Program-made: the position numbers and the translations under genes
DNA from: Paludibacteraceae bacterium
GTDB lineage: Bacteria > Bacteroidota > Bacteroidia > Bacteroidales > Paludibacteraceae
Direction: 5' to 3'
NCBI GenBank assembly: GCA_017391525.1
Contig: JAFOYE010000013.1
Span: forward strand, 32,289 to 96,288
DNA: 64,000 nt
The notes under the pieces: model-generated
Database searches by the model: none
Seen by the model: the letters and a program-made list of their open reading frames with translations, nothing else
What the model was told of the DNA's origin: nothing
Shown: in pieces, positions 1-7,401 of the stretch
How the letters are laid out: the number at the start of each line of letters is the position of its first letter
How positions within the stretch are numbered: the stretch's first letter is position 1

Positions 1-307
1 TATTTTTGTTATCTACCTGCTCGTGTACGTCCCTCAGTTGCTTCAGATAATAGAGCATTGTTTCTATCACTTCTGGTATAGTTGCACCTTCCTTTACACG
101 CTCTAATGCTCGTTGTTTAGGTTGAATCAAAAATGTACTAACTGCTTCTTGAAACAATTCATCCTTATCCTTAAAATAATAATACATGGTTCCCCTACCC
201 ATATTCAACGCCTCTTGTAAATCCGTAATGGACACATTGGCATACCCCTCAATCATATACAACTCAATAGCCTTGAGCAGTATCTTCTCTCTGCGATCCT
301 CTTCCAT
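1..307 (-). CDS. TetR-family transcriptional regulator, 3' part cut off by window edge
   Basis: Reading the minus strand from the ATG at 307 gives 102 codons that run off the window. The N-terminus has the classic TetR DNA-binding domain: a helix starting EDRREKILLKAIELY, then the helix-turn-helix VSITDLQEALNMGRGTMYYYF and the KDKDELFQEAV continuation. The ligand-binding domain is mostly missing, so the inducer cannot be guessed. The gene diverges from the SDR gene at 548, the usual arrangement for a local TetR repressor. A well-formed promoter lies at 370-401, and a GAAC-ACAC-GTTC dyad at 420-431 in the shared region is a possible operator. Family assignment is secure; target genes are inferred from position. 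Confidence 0.9.
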   Translation of the reverse strand, partial: MEEDRREKILLKAIELYMIEGYANVSITDLQEALNMGRGTMYYYFKDKDELFQEAVSTFLIQPKQRALERVKEGATIPEVIETMLYYLKQLRDVHEQVDNKN

Positions 308-369
308 AACTCAATGATTTTTAATTATTAATACTCTAAATATCCACCCACTATTCTGTCTTGCGACCG

Positions 370-401
370 CAAAGGTAAACAAAATTTTTAATATACACAA
401 A
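370..401 (-). promoter_or_regulatory. Bacteroides-type promoter of the tetR gene
   Basis: Read on the minus strand: TTTG at 401-398, exactly 20 bp, then TACCTTTG at 377-370. The -33 box is followed by TGTATAT, the extension shared with several other promoters here. The expected start leaves a leader of about 55 nt. Confidence 0.75.
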
Positions 402-416
402 TATTTTTTCAAAAAA

Positions 417-452
417 TTTGAACACACGTTCGAAAATATAGCAGTACCTTTG
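417..452 (+). promoter_or_regulatory. Probable promoter and operator of the SDR gene
   Basis: A TACCTTTG -7 box lies at 445-452. The nearest TTTG (417-420) is 24 bp away, looser than the 20 bp seen elsewhere. A GAAC-ACAC-GTTC dyad (420-431) lies between the boxes, where a bound TetR-type repressor would block polymerase. The operator role is inferred. Confidence 0.5.
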
Positions 453-480
453 CCCAGAATTTTGGTATAATTATTGTATC

Positions 481-550
481 AACCATTTTGAACAATACTG
501 AACCATTTTGAACCACATTGAACAATTCTGAACTATATTGAACAATTATG
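481..550. repeat. Seven tandem 10-bp units ending on the SDR start codon
   Basis: Seven consecutive decamers of the form AAC-N5-TG occupy 481-550: AACCATTTTG, AACAATACTG, AACCATTTTG, AACCACATTG, AACAATTCTG, AACTATATTG, AACAATTATG. The last unit contains the ATG of the SDR gene. The units diverge in the middle but keep exact phase. They form the whole 5' leader between promoter and start codon. Confidence 0.85.
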
Positions 551-1357
551 AAACTGAAAAATGCAAACGTGCTAATCACAGGTGGAGCATCTGGAATTGG
601 CAAAATTATGGGCAGGATGGCGTTAGAAAAAGGGGCTAAAGCGTTGATTATTTGGGATGTGAATCAAGAAGCAATAGAAGCCACAGCAGCAGAGTTCGCT
701 TCGAGCGGACGTGTATATATCTATAAAGTGGACATCACAAACAGTCAATTAGTAGCTTCTACCTATCAGCAAATCAAACAGGAGTGTGGAGGAGTGGATA
801 TCCTGATTAACTGCGCTGGAATCGTACGCGGAAACAAAACGTTTGACCAACAAACCGAGCAAGATATCCGCCTCACATTGGAGGTCAACACCATTGCTCC
901 GATGATCATCACCAAGGAGATTCTCCCAGATATGCTCCGTCGCAATAGCGGTCATATATGCAATATCGCTTCGGCTGGAGGTATGCTTTCCAACCCCAAG
1001 ATGTCCGTCTATGCGGCTAGCAAATGGGCGGCCATCGGCTGGAGCGACTCCGTGCGAATTGAACTACAGGAGATGAAATCCAATGTACATGTGACCACCA
1101 TTGCACCCTACTTCATCAACACGGGTATGTTCAATGGAGTGAAGTCACCTCTTCTGCCAATACAGAAGCCAGAACCTACTGCCCGAAAGATTATTCGTGC
1201 TATTGAGCACAACCGCACTTTCCGTGGCATACCTTTTGGCTTCCATTTCATCCGTTTTTGGCAAGCTATTCTGCCAATTCGCGTCTTTGACTTCATCTTT
1301 GGCACAGTTTTTGGCATCTATCATGCAATGGATAATTTCACAGGACGCACTAAATAA
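548..1357 (+). CDS. Short-chain dehydrogenase/reductase, SDR16C-like
   Basis: This is a classical SDR of 269 residues. The cofactor motif TGGASGIG is at 11-18, an acidic Asp37 at the end of the second strand suggests NAD(H) preference, NCAG is at 88-91, and the catalytic set is Ser142, Tyr155 and Lys159 (YAASK). The C-terminus is long and hydrophobic (RFWQAILPIRVFDFIFGTVFG), as in membrane-associated retinol/steroid dehydrogenase-like SDRs, so membrane attachment is likely. It diverges from a TetR gene and is followed by an aldehyde dehydrogenase, which suggests an inducible alcohol-to-aldehyde-to-acid step on a lipophilic substrate. The substrate is unknown. The start is the ATG that ends the decamer array. 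Confidence 0.85.
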   Translation: MKLKNANVLITGGASGIGKIMGRMALEKGAKALIIWDVNQEAIEATAAEFASSGRVYIYKVDITNSQLVASTYQQIKQECGGVDILINCAGIVRGNKTFDQQTEQDIRLTLEVNTIAPMIITKEILPDMLRRNSGHICNIASAGGMLSNPKMSVYAASKWAAIGWSDSVRIELQEMKSNVHVTTIAPYFINTGMFNGVKSPLLPIQKPEPTARKIIRAIEHNRTFRGIPFGFHFIRFWQAILPIRVFDFIFGTVFGIYHAMDNFTGRTK

Positions 1358-1391
1358 CCCCTTTTATTGCCACCTATCTACCACCTGTATC

Positions 1392-1457
1392 CATAGGGAC
1401 TTCATAGGGACTTCATAGGGACTTCATAGGGACTTCATAGGGACTTCATAGGAACCT
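1392..1457. repeat. 11-bp tandem repeat CATAGGGACTT, five perfect plus one diverged copy
   Basis: Five identical copies of CATAGGGACTT run from 1392 to 1446, and a sixth, CATAGGAACCT, ends at 1457. The array lies between the SDR and ALDH genes. The period is close to one helical turn. There are no spacers, so it is not a CRISPR. Confidence 0.95.
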
Positions 1458-1503
1458 CATTAGAACATCACCGAAGGATTACTAAGAGAAAACAGGCAGA
1501 TTC

Positions 1504-2991
1504 ATGGCAGAAACACATGATAATATGAAAGAATATATTTCAACCACCCTCAACAAGCAAAAGCAGTATTTCCATTCTGGCGCTACCCTTGCGCTACCTT
1601 TCCGCAAGCAAATGCTTCGCAAGCTCGCCTCCGCCATGCACCAATATGAGAAGGCACTCGCCGATGCCCTTTGGCATGATCTTCACAAATCCTACGAAGA
1701 GGCATACCTCACCGAACTGAGCATTGTCTATGGCGAGATACGCAATCACTTGCGTCATATGCGTCGTTGGGCACGCCCCGAACGCAAATGTTCGCCCTTG
1801 GCGATCATGCCTGCAACAAGTAAAATTGTCAAACAACCATTGGGCAACACCCTCATCATCGCCCCATGGAACTACCCTGTTCAATTGCTTCTCAATCCAC
1901 TAGTAGGTGCTATTTCTTCTGGCTGTACGGCTATGCTCAAACCCTCGCCATATGTGCCAAACGTCTCTCGAGTACTCACCGAGATGATCCGTGCCACTTT
2001 CTCCGAGGAGTATATTGCTATTGTGGAAGGCAACCGCGATGTCAACCAAATGCTCCTCGCAGAGCGTTGGGACTTGATTTTCTTCACAGGAAGCCCTGCT
2101 TTGGGCAAAATGGTCATGGAAGCCGCTTCCAAACACCTCACTCCTGTTGTGCTGGAGTTAGGCGGCAAGAGCCCATGTATCATTGACAAGTCCGCGGACC
2201 TCAAAGTCGCTGCCAAACGTGTGGCATGGGGCAAAGCCCTCAACGCAGGACAAACATGTATTGCCCCTGATTATCTGATGATTCACGAGGATGTCAAGGA
2301 CAAATTCCTCAAGCTGCTTGTCAAAGAGTGGAAACACTTGCTCACCAAAGACCCACAACAGGCGCAACATTTCGTGCGAATTGTCAGCGACAAAGCCCTT
2401 GAGCGTCTAATAAGTTACCTCCCAACTTCTGAACCTCTGAACAGTGCAACGCCTGAACCTTCTGAACTCCTGAACAGCGAAGCGTCCAATAGCCCTTCAG
2501 GGCGTCCAATAGGCGGTACGCCGTCCCATAGCGAAGCGTCCATCTACCACGGCGGTCACTATGACCGCGCCGAGCGCTATTTGAGTCCAACCATTTTGAC
2601 CAACGTCAGTCCAGATGCCCCTGTTATGCAAGAGGAGATATTTGGTCCAATCTTCCCTGTATTGACTTTCAAGCAGATAGAGGAGGTTACGGAGTTTGTA
2701 GTCAAGCGTGAACGCCCTTTGGCGCTCTATTATTTCGGCAAGCAAGGCGACTATATCCTCCACCATACCATTTCGGGCGGAACATGTATCAACGATGTGA
2801 TTATGCACATTGTCAATCATGATATGCCATTTGGTGGTGTAGGCAATTCTGGTATGGGTACTTATCATGGCAAAGAGAGTTTTATGACTTTCTCCCACCG
2901 CCGCTCGGTAGTCTCTACCCCAACCTTCATCGACATGCCTTTCAGATACATGCCATATAAACTGTTCAAATGGATAAAGAAAATGGTGTAA
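1504..2991 (+). CDS. Aldehyde dehydrogenase, ALDH3-like, with an in-frame repeat insert
   Basis: NAD(P)-dependent oxidation of an aldehyde to an acid is the expected reaction. The ALDH fold is clear: PWNYP at 121-125, the general-base motif LELGGK with Glu218, the nucleophile in GQTCIAPDY (Cys252), EEIFGP near 377-382, and a C-terminal NDVIMHI...PFGGVGNSGMG block. AGQTCIAPDY and the hydrophobic C-terminal tail are typical of ALDH3/fatty-aldehyde types. At 495 residues it is about 40 longer than usual. The excess is a low-complexity stretch at residues 307-347, encoded by repeat DNA, between the cofactor and catalytic regions. Context suggests partnership with the upstream SDR under the same TetR regulator. 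Whether the insert is tolerated is untested. Confidence 0.88.
   Translation: MAETHDNMKEYISTTLNKQKQYFHSGATLALPFRKQMLRKLASAMHQYEKALADALWHDLHKSYEEAYLTELSIVYGEIRNHLRHMRRWARPERKCSPLAIMPATSKIVKQPLGNTLIIAPWNYPVQLLLNPLVGAISSGCTAMLKPSPYVPNVSRVLTEMIRATFSEEYIAIVEGNRDVNQMLLAERWDLIFFTGSPALGKMVMEAASKHLTPVVLELGGKSPCIIDKSADLKVAAKRVAWGKALNAGQTCIAPDYLMIHEDVKDKFLKLLVKEWKHLLTKDPQQAQHFVRIVSDKALERLISYLPTSEPLNSATPEPSELLNSEASNSPSGRPIGGTPSHSEASIYHGGHYDRAERYLSPTILTNVSPDAPVMQEEIFGPIFPVLTFKQIEEVTEFVVKRERPLALYYFGKQGDYILHHTISGGTCINDVIMHIVNHDMPFGGVGNSGMGTYHGKESFMTFSHRRSVVSTPTFIDMPFRYMPYKLFKWIKKMV
2422..2544. repeat. Word/mini-hairpin array inside the ALDH coding sequence
   Basis: The array has GAAC-type words (CTGAACTCCTGAACAG) followed by the word CGTCCAATAG alternating with hairpins GCCC-TTCA-GGGC (2492-2503) and GGCG-GTA-CGCC (2512-2522), then AGCGAAGCGTCC. 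The stems differ but both pair. The length is a multiple of three, so the frame is kept. Confidence 0.85.
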
Positions 2992-3008
2992 TCAATACAT
3001 CAAAAATT

Positions 3009-3041
3009 AAGAGGGGGCATCTAATTGACGCCCCCTCTTTG
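3009..3041. terminator. Bidirectional terminator between ALDH and WG-repeat genes
   Basis: A perfect 10-bp stem, AAGAGGGGGC (3009-3018) with GCCCCCTCTT (3030-3039), has an 11-nt loop. The stop codons of the two convergent genes lie on either side. The T-rich flank is short, but the stem is strong. Confidence 0.85.
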
Positions 3042-3046
3042 TATAA

Positions 3047-4093
3047 TTAAAATAGATCCCAAATCGAATCTGCCGTGCCAGGCCATGAATAAATCACATC
3101 ACCTCTGGTATTCACATATTTGCAACTATCATGACTTTGTACGAGCGATAAGCCATTATGAAATTCGGTTACAGGTGCTTCACCTTCTGGTAACTCAAAT
3201 ATCACTTTAGCAGTTTTGTCAATACAATAGTAGTTGCCAAAAGTCGATGTTTTAACCCATGCATAACCTTCGCGGAATGGATTAGCGCGGCTATACATTG
3301 CTGGAATAACAATTTCTCCTTTGGTATCCATATATCCCCATTCTGTTTTAGACATGAAAAGCATCAAACCATCGCTAACCGCTCCAATAATGTAATATTG
3401 ATCTGTAACGACAACATCACCTTGCTTGTTGAGAATACCAACCTTGAAATCATCAGAATGATAGGCTACGAGTCCTTTTCCTAAATTATCTAAAGGATAT
3501 TTATAGGTAGGTTGAATAACAAAATCTCCTGATGAGTTAATGGCACCATATTTTCCACTAACCTTAACGATGGCGATACCATCCTTGAATGCTTCTGCAT
3601 AATCAAATATTGGTTGAATTTTAGTATTCTCATTGACATCAATATACTCGTAGTTGGAATCATACGCACGTTTAGCAGCTATCAATCCATTGTCACCCAT
3701 TAGACCTAGGGATTTAAATTGAGGTTGAATAACCATATTCATGTTTTTATCTAACAAACCATATTCTCCATCCAATAGGAATGTAGAATAACCATAGTAG
3801 AAATCAGATGCATTGTCAAATGAAATGGTTGAACAAATATTACCTTTTCTATCAATAAATTTACATGCACCATCTTTCTTTACTTTTGCATACCCACATG
3901 AGAAAGCTGAAACTTTGTCAAAACTAGGTTGGATTACAAAATTACCTTTTCCATTAATAAAACCCCATGATTCTCCTATCGAATCTTTGGCTGGATAAAG
4001 TTTAGTACCATCTGTATCAGGCGTTTGCCTACTCTCACATCCTATACATGTAAGAAGAACCATTAAAATAATTGTAAAATCAATTTTTTTCAT
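3047..4093 (-). CDS. WG-repeat lipoprotein
   Basis: The protein has 348 residues. The N-terminus MKKIDFTIILMVLLTCIGCES has a positive start, a hydrophobic core and a Cys in a lipobox-like position, so it is probably a lipoprotein. The rest is WG (KWG) repeats: WGFINGKGNFVIQPSF, YGLLDKNMNMVIQPQF, YGAINSSGDFVIQPTY and WGYMDTKGEIVIPAMY are the clearest. WG repeats are thought to form a beta-propeller-like binding scaffold; no enzymatic activity is implied. It has its own candidate promoter (4164-4171) and ends at a shared terminator, so it is probably a single-gene unit. The ligand is unknown. Confidence 0.85.
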   Translation of the reverse strand: MKKIDFTIILMVLLTCIGCESRQTPDTDGTKLYPAKDSIGESWGFINGKGNFVIQPSFDKVSAFSCGYAKVKKDGACKFIDRKGNICSTISFDNASDFYYGYSTFLLDGEYGLLDKNMNMVIQPQFKSLGLMGDNGLIAAKRAYDSNYEYIDVNENTKIQPIFDYAEAFKDGIAIVKVSGKYGAINSSGDFVIQPTYKYPLDNLGKGLVAYHSDDFKVGILNKQGDVVVTDQYYIIGAVSDGLMLFMSKTEWGYMDTKGEIVIPAMYSRANPFREGYAWVKTSTFGNYYCIDKTAKVIFELPEGEAPVTEFHNGLSLVQSHDSCKYVNTRGDVIYSWPGTADSIWDLF

Positions 4094-4163
4094 AATTTTT
4101 TTAGATTAAAATTTGCCTACTCACTTGGCTTTTCGGCTAACTCCATCGTCATTTTTGACGTCA

Positions 4164-4195
4164 CAAAGTTAACACTTATTTCCGAACTAAAAAAA
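4164..4195 (-). promoter_or_regulatory. Candidate promoter of the WG-repeat gene
   Basis: On the minus strand a TAACTTTG -7 box is at 4171-4164. At the expected distance of 20 bp there is only TTTT instead of TTTG, so this is a weaker match than the other promoters. Confidence 0.45.
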
Positions 4196-4255
4196 TTTTA
4201 TTAACAAAGAAAATCTTTTTCACAATATTTGGCTTTTAAAAAAAATACTTCGCTA

Positions 4256-4810
4256 TCAATTAGTCGCGAAGTATTTCCATAATGGCGCAGAATGTAGTGC
4301 TTGTACGATTTCGCCTGTTTCCAGCAGATGCCTCACTTCTTCACGTTTCAGCACATGCACTCGGATATCTTCCGTAGGCTCCTGATGTTGCTCACGAATC
4401 TTCTCCACGCCCGTTGCTAAGAAGGTGTAACTCAGATTCTTATGATTGGTTGGGTTAGGCGATAGCGTCATAAACAATTGCCACTCTCCCCCTCCAAATC
4501 CTGTCTCTTCACTTAGTTCCCTCTGAGCGGCTTGCAAAGGCGTTTCGCCTGGGTCAATCACACCTGCTACTAATTCATAGTGCGTCTCTCCTAGACCATG
4601 GCGATATTGATCTTCCATCACAAAATCGCCATCCTTGGTAATCGCAATCACATTGATCCAATCGGGAAAATCCAACACAAACCATGTCGGTATCTGCTTA
4701 CCTGAAGGCAACTCCACCAACTCTTGACGCACATTCAACCATGGACCAAGATTCAATATATTCTCTGACTTGAGTACCTTCCAAGCTCTATTTTCTAGTT
4801 TCTCAATCAT
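4256..4810 (-). CDS. Nudix hydrolase, ADP-ribose pyrophosphatase-like
   Basis: This 184-residue protein carries a complete Nudix box at 83-105 (GVIDPGETPLQAAQRELSEETGF, pattern G-x5-E-x7-R-E-x2-E-E-x-G), which binds Mg2+ and cleaves a nucleoside diphosphate linked to another group. The preceding strand pair, with DQYRHG and ELVAGVIDPGE, is typical of the ADP-sugar pyrophosphatase branch, so ADP-ribose or an ADP-sugar is the likely substrate. It starts 1 nt after the stop of the upstream SDR gene, so the two are translationally close-coupled. The exact substrate cannot be read from sequence. Confidence 0.85.
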   Translation of the reverse strand: MIEKLENRAWKVLKSENILNLGPWLNVRQELVELPSGKQIPTWFVLDFPDWINVIAITKDGDFVMEDQYRHGLGETHYELVAGVIDPGETPLQAAQRELSEETGFGGGEWQLFMTLSPNPTNHKNLSYTFLATGVEKIREQHQEPTEDIRVHVLKREEVRHLLETGEIVQALHSAPLWKYFATN

Positions 4811-4811
4811 A

Positions 4812-5579
4812 TCAAAATATTTTCAGTTTGCGAACCAAGCGGAGCACACATGTAGGTATCAACGCCACAAAAAACAGTAATATGGTATTCCACACCCCTG
4901 GCACCGACACTTTGGCTCTACCCCTCATCATGGCTCTCACAGCACGGCGTGCCAAGTAATCAGGTTGCACGATATACCCAAGCACCAATCCCATTTTTGT
5001 TAGCCATGGGCGGATATTATACAATCCCGTATTGATAGCTCCTGGAGTCACATTCGTTACATATACTCCCTTTTCCTTCAATTCGATATGTACTGATCGG
5101 GTAAAGTTGCTCAAGAATGCCTTGGTCGCCCCATAAGTGCTCAAGCGTTGCACGGCAATATCCGCTGTGATTGAACACATATTGAGGATATACCCTTTAC
5201 CACGCTTGACCATGTCTTGACCAAAATAGTACATCAACATGGCTGGGGTATGCATATGAAGATTGAATATCAATTGATTAAATCCCTCAGAATCCGCCAA
5301 GAAATCGCAATCGTGATATACCCCTGCGTTATTGATGAGCACTTCTACTTCTAGGTTCTCTGCTTGGCAATACTCATAGAGTTCTTTGGCAGCATCTTGC
5401 AGACCTAGGTTGCGAACCAACGAAACCACCTCTACACCAAAATCTTGGCGAAGAAGCGCTGCTTTTTCGTGTATGGTTTCTTCGTTGCTTACAATAAGCA
5501 GGTCATAGCCTTTTTGGGCCATGACACGTGCGTATTCGTATCCACACCCCGAACTAGCTCCTGTAATGATTGCGTACAT
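4812..5579 (-). CDS. Short-chain dehydrogenase/reductase, DltE/17-beta-HSD-like
   Basis: This 255-residue SDR has the cofactor motif TGASSGCG at 6-13, NNAG at 83-86, and catalytic Ser136, Tyr149 and Lys153. The C-terminal region KVSVPGVWNTILLFFVALIPTCVLRLVRKL is hydrophobic and basic, as in ketoreductases that act on membrane-bound acyl chains. The substrate is unknown. It is followed immediately by the Nudix gene. Upstream, between it and the transporter gene, lies a word/mini-hairpin array that forms its whole leader. Confidence 0.85.
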   Translation of the reverse strand: MYAIITGASSGCGYEYARVMAQKGYDLLIVSNEETIHEKAALLRQDFGVEVVSLVRNLGLQDAAKELYEYCQAENLEVEVLINNAGVYHDCDFLADSEGFNQLIFNLHMHTPAMLMYYFGQDMVKRGKGYILNMCSITADIAVQRLSTYGATKAFLSNFTRSVHIELKEKGVYVTNVTPGAINTGLYNIRPWLTKMGLVLGYIVQPDYLARRAVRAMMRGRAKVSVPGVWNTILLFFVALIPTCVLRLVRKLKIF

Positions 5580-5582
5580 ATT

Positions 5583-5682
5583 TTTAGTGTTTAGTGAACG
5601 CGGCGTAGCCGCTACTGTTTAGTGTTTAGTGAATGCGGCAAAGCCGCTATTGTTTAGGGTTTAGTGGACGCTGCGCTACTCT
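5583..5682. repeat. Word/mini-hairpin array, TTTAGTG type
   Basis: The word TTTAGTG (and TTTAGGG) recurs six times in about 100 bp. It alternates with hairpins GCGGC-GTA-GCCGC (5600-5612) and GCGGC-AAA-GCCGC (5635-5647), and a shorter GCTGCGC. On the minus strand it follows the transporter stop codon by a few bases and fills the gap to the next gene. Confidence 0.9.
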
Positions 5683-5688
5683 TCCCAG

Positions 5689-7347
5689 CTAAGAACAGAA
5701 GAAGACGATAAGCAGCTGGCCTGCCATCACGCGAAGGAACATCGTGAGCGGATAGACCGTAGCATAGCACACAGAAGCTTGGTCGTTCTTATCCGAAATA
5801 CTCTGTGCATAGCCCAAAGCAGGAGCACCCGTCATGGCACCAATCAAGAGACCAACCACCTTAAAATAATTGATTTTCATTATTTTATAAGCAAAAAGAC
5901 CTATCAACAACAAAGGAATCATTGTAATAAGTACACCATACAAAACCCACATATATCCACCAGCAAGCAAAGTAGATACAAAACCCTGTCCCACCGTAAG
6001 ACCCACAGATGCAAGGAACAATGTTAAACCCACCTGACGAAGCATCATATTAGCAGAAGTGGTAGCAAAAGTAACAAGATTATAATATGGGCCAAAACGA
6101 CCAATCAACAATGCAACAATCAACGAGCCACCCGCAAGACCCAGTTTAAAAGTGATATCCATACCAGGGATAGCAATAGGCAAAGAGCCAAACAATACAC
6201 CCAAGAAGATACCAAAGAAAATAGGCATCAAGTTAGGTAAATCAAGACGTTTGAGCTCATTACCAAAGATATCCGCCACATGGCGTACATCTTCACGATC
6301 GCCCACAACCATCAATCGGTCACCTAATTGCAAAACAAGATCTGGCGTAGCCAAAAGCTCTATACCTGCACGATTGATACGCGTGATGGTAGCATGATAG
6401 CGGTTACGCACATCAAATGAACTAAGTCGCTTACCATTACATCTTGTACGGGTGACCACAATACGGCGCGAAATGAGGTGATTGCCACGCTCGCCTCCAT
6501 GGAAACCATAGTGAGTGATTTCTCCCAAGACTTGCAAATCCTTCTCATGGCGACGGTCGCTAACAATACGCACTACATCGCCCGGATGGAAGATGGTAGA
6601 GGTATCAACAAGTTCGTCTTTGTCATCACTACGAGTAACACGTGTAACAAGCATATGGTGACAAGGACAGATGTCATGCAATTGTTGGAGTGTAGAATCC
6701 TGTGTGATAGACAATCGGATATCTACACATATGGGATCATCATCCGATGCGTGCTCTTTCATAAGCGCCTCGTCCTCCTTACGTAGATTGACGCGGCAGA
6801 AGAAACGAATGAGTTCAAAAGACAATATAAGTCCCACAATACTAAGAGGATAAGCCAAAGCATATCCAATTGCAATGTCAGGGGTTGCCACCTGTAAGTC
6901 GGAGGCAGTCTGCTGAACAGCACCCAAAGATGGAGTATTCATAACCGCACCAGACATAATACCCGCCATAGTGGTCATATCGGTACCTGTAACATAATAC
7001 AATACTATCGTAACGACACAACCCAAGAGGACAATAGCCATAGCCAAGAGGTTGAGACGGAGACCATTCTTACCAAAAGGAGAGAAAGAGGGACCCACCT
7101 GAAGACCAATAGAATAGACAAATAGAATAAGGCCAAAATTCTTGGCAAAGGAGGCTATATTCTCATCGATAGTCAAGCCTAAAGCCGAAAGGGCAATACC
7201 AATAAACAAAATCCATGTTACACCAAAAGTAAAGTTTCGTATCTTAAGGCGTTCACCTGCCCATATGCCCAAGAAAACAACTAAAGTCAGTAAGACGATA
7301 GATTGAGTTACGGATTGAGTTATGAATAATTCGTTAAGAAAGTTCAT
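5689..7347 (-). CDS. Putative transporter, YidE/AspT family with TrkA-C domains
   Basis: The protein has 552 residues. Five or so membrane segments (about 15-180), a cytoplasmic central part (about 200-365) and a second membrane block (about 370-552) match the duplicated AspT/YidE/YbjL-type transporter architecture. The centre contains two RCK_C (TrkA-C)-like units, seen in segments such as FHPGDVVRIVSDR and LQLGDRLMVVGDRED. Members include aspartate:alanine exchangers, but most are uncharacterised, so the substrate is unknown. It follows cinA in the gyrA-led gene run, with word/mini-hairpin arrays on both sides. Confidence 0.85.
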   Translation of the reverse strand: MNFLNELFITQSVTQSIVLLTLVVFLGIWAGERLKIRNFTFGVTWILFIGIALSALGLTIDENIASFAKNFGLILFVYSIGLQVGPSFSPFGKNGLRLNLLAMAIVLLGCVVTIVLYYVTGTDMTTMAGIMSGAVMNTPSLGAVQQTASDLQVATPDIAIGYALAYPLSIVGLILSFELIRFFCRVNLRKEDEALMKEHASDDDPICVDIRLSITQDSTLQQLHDICPCHHMLVTRVTRSDDKDELVDTSTIFHPGDVVRIVSDRRHEKDLQVLGEITHYGFHGGERGNHLISRRIVVTRTRCNGKRLSSFDVRNRYHATITRINRAGIELLATPDLVLQLGDRLMVVGDREDVRHVADIFGNELKRLDLPNLMPIFFGIFLGVLFGSLPIAIPGMDITFKLGLAGGSLIVALLIGRFGPYYNLVTFATTSANMMLRQVGLTLFLASVGLTVGQGFVSTLLAGGYMWVLYGVLITMIPLLLIGLFAYKIMKINYFKVVGLLIGAMTGAPALGYAQSISDKNDQASVCYATVYPLTMFLRVMAGQLLIVFFCS

Positions 7348-7350
7348 TTT

Positions 7351-7401
7351 ACTTAATGTTTAATGAACGCCCTTCGGGCTACTGTTTAGTGATTAGTGTT
7401 G
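7351..7401. repeat. Word/mini-hairpin array overlapping the cinA stop codon
   Basis: Words TTTAATG and TTTAGTG flank the hairpin GCCC-TTC-GGGC (7369-7379). Read in the cinA direction, the word series CTCAACACTAATCACTAA encodes the last residues of CinA and its TAA stop. Confidence 0.85.

Noticed and set aside
1392-1457. Possible CRISPR array
   Set aside because: The 11-bp units are directly adjacent with no spacers, and no cas gene is in the window.
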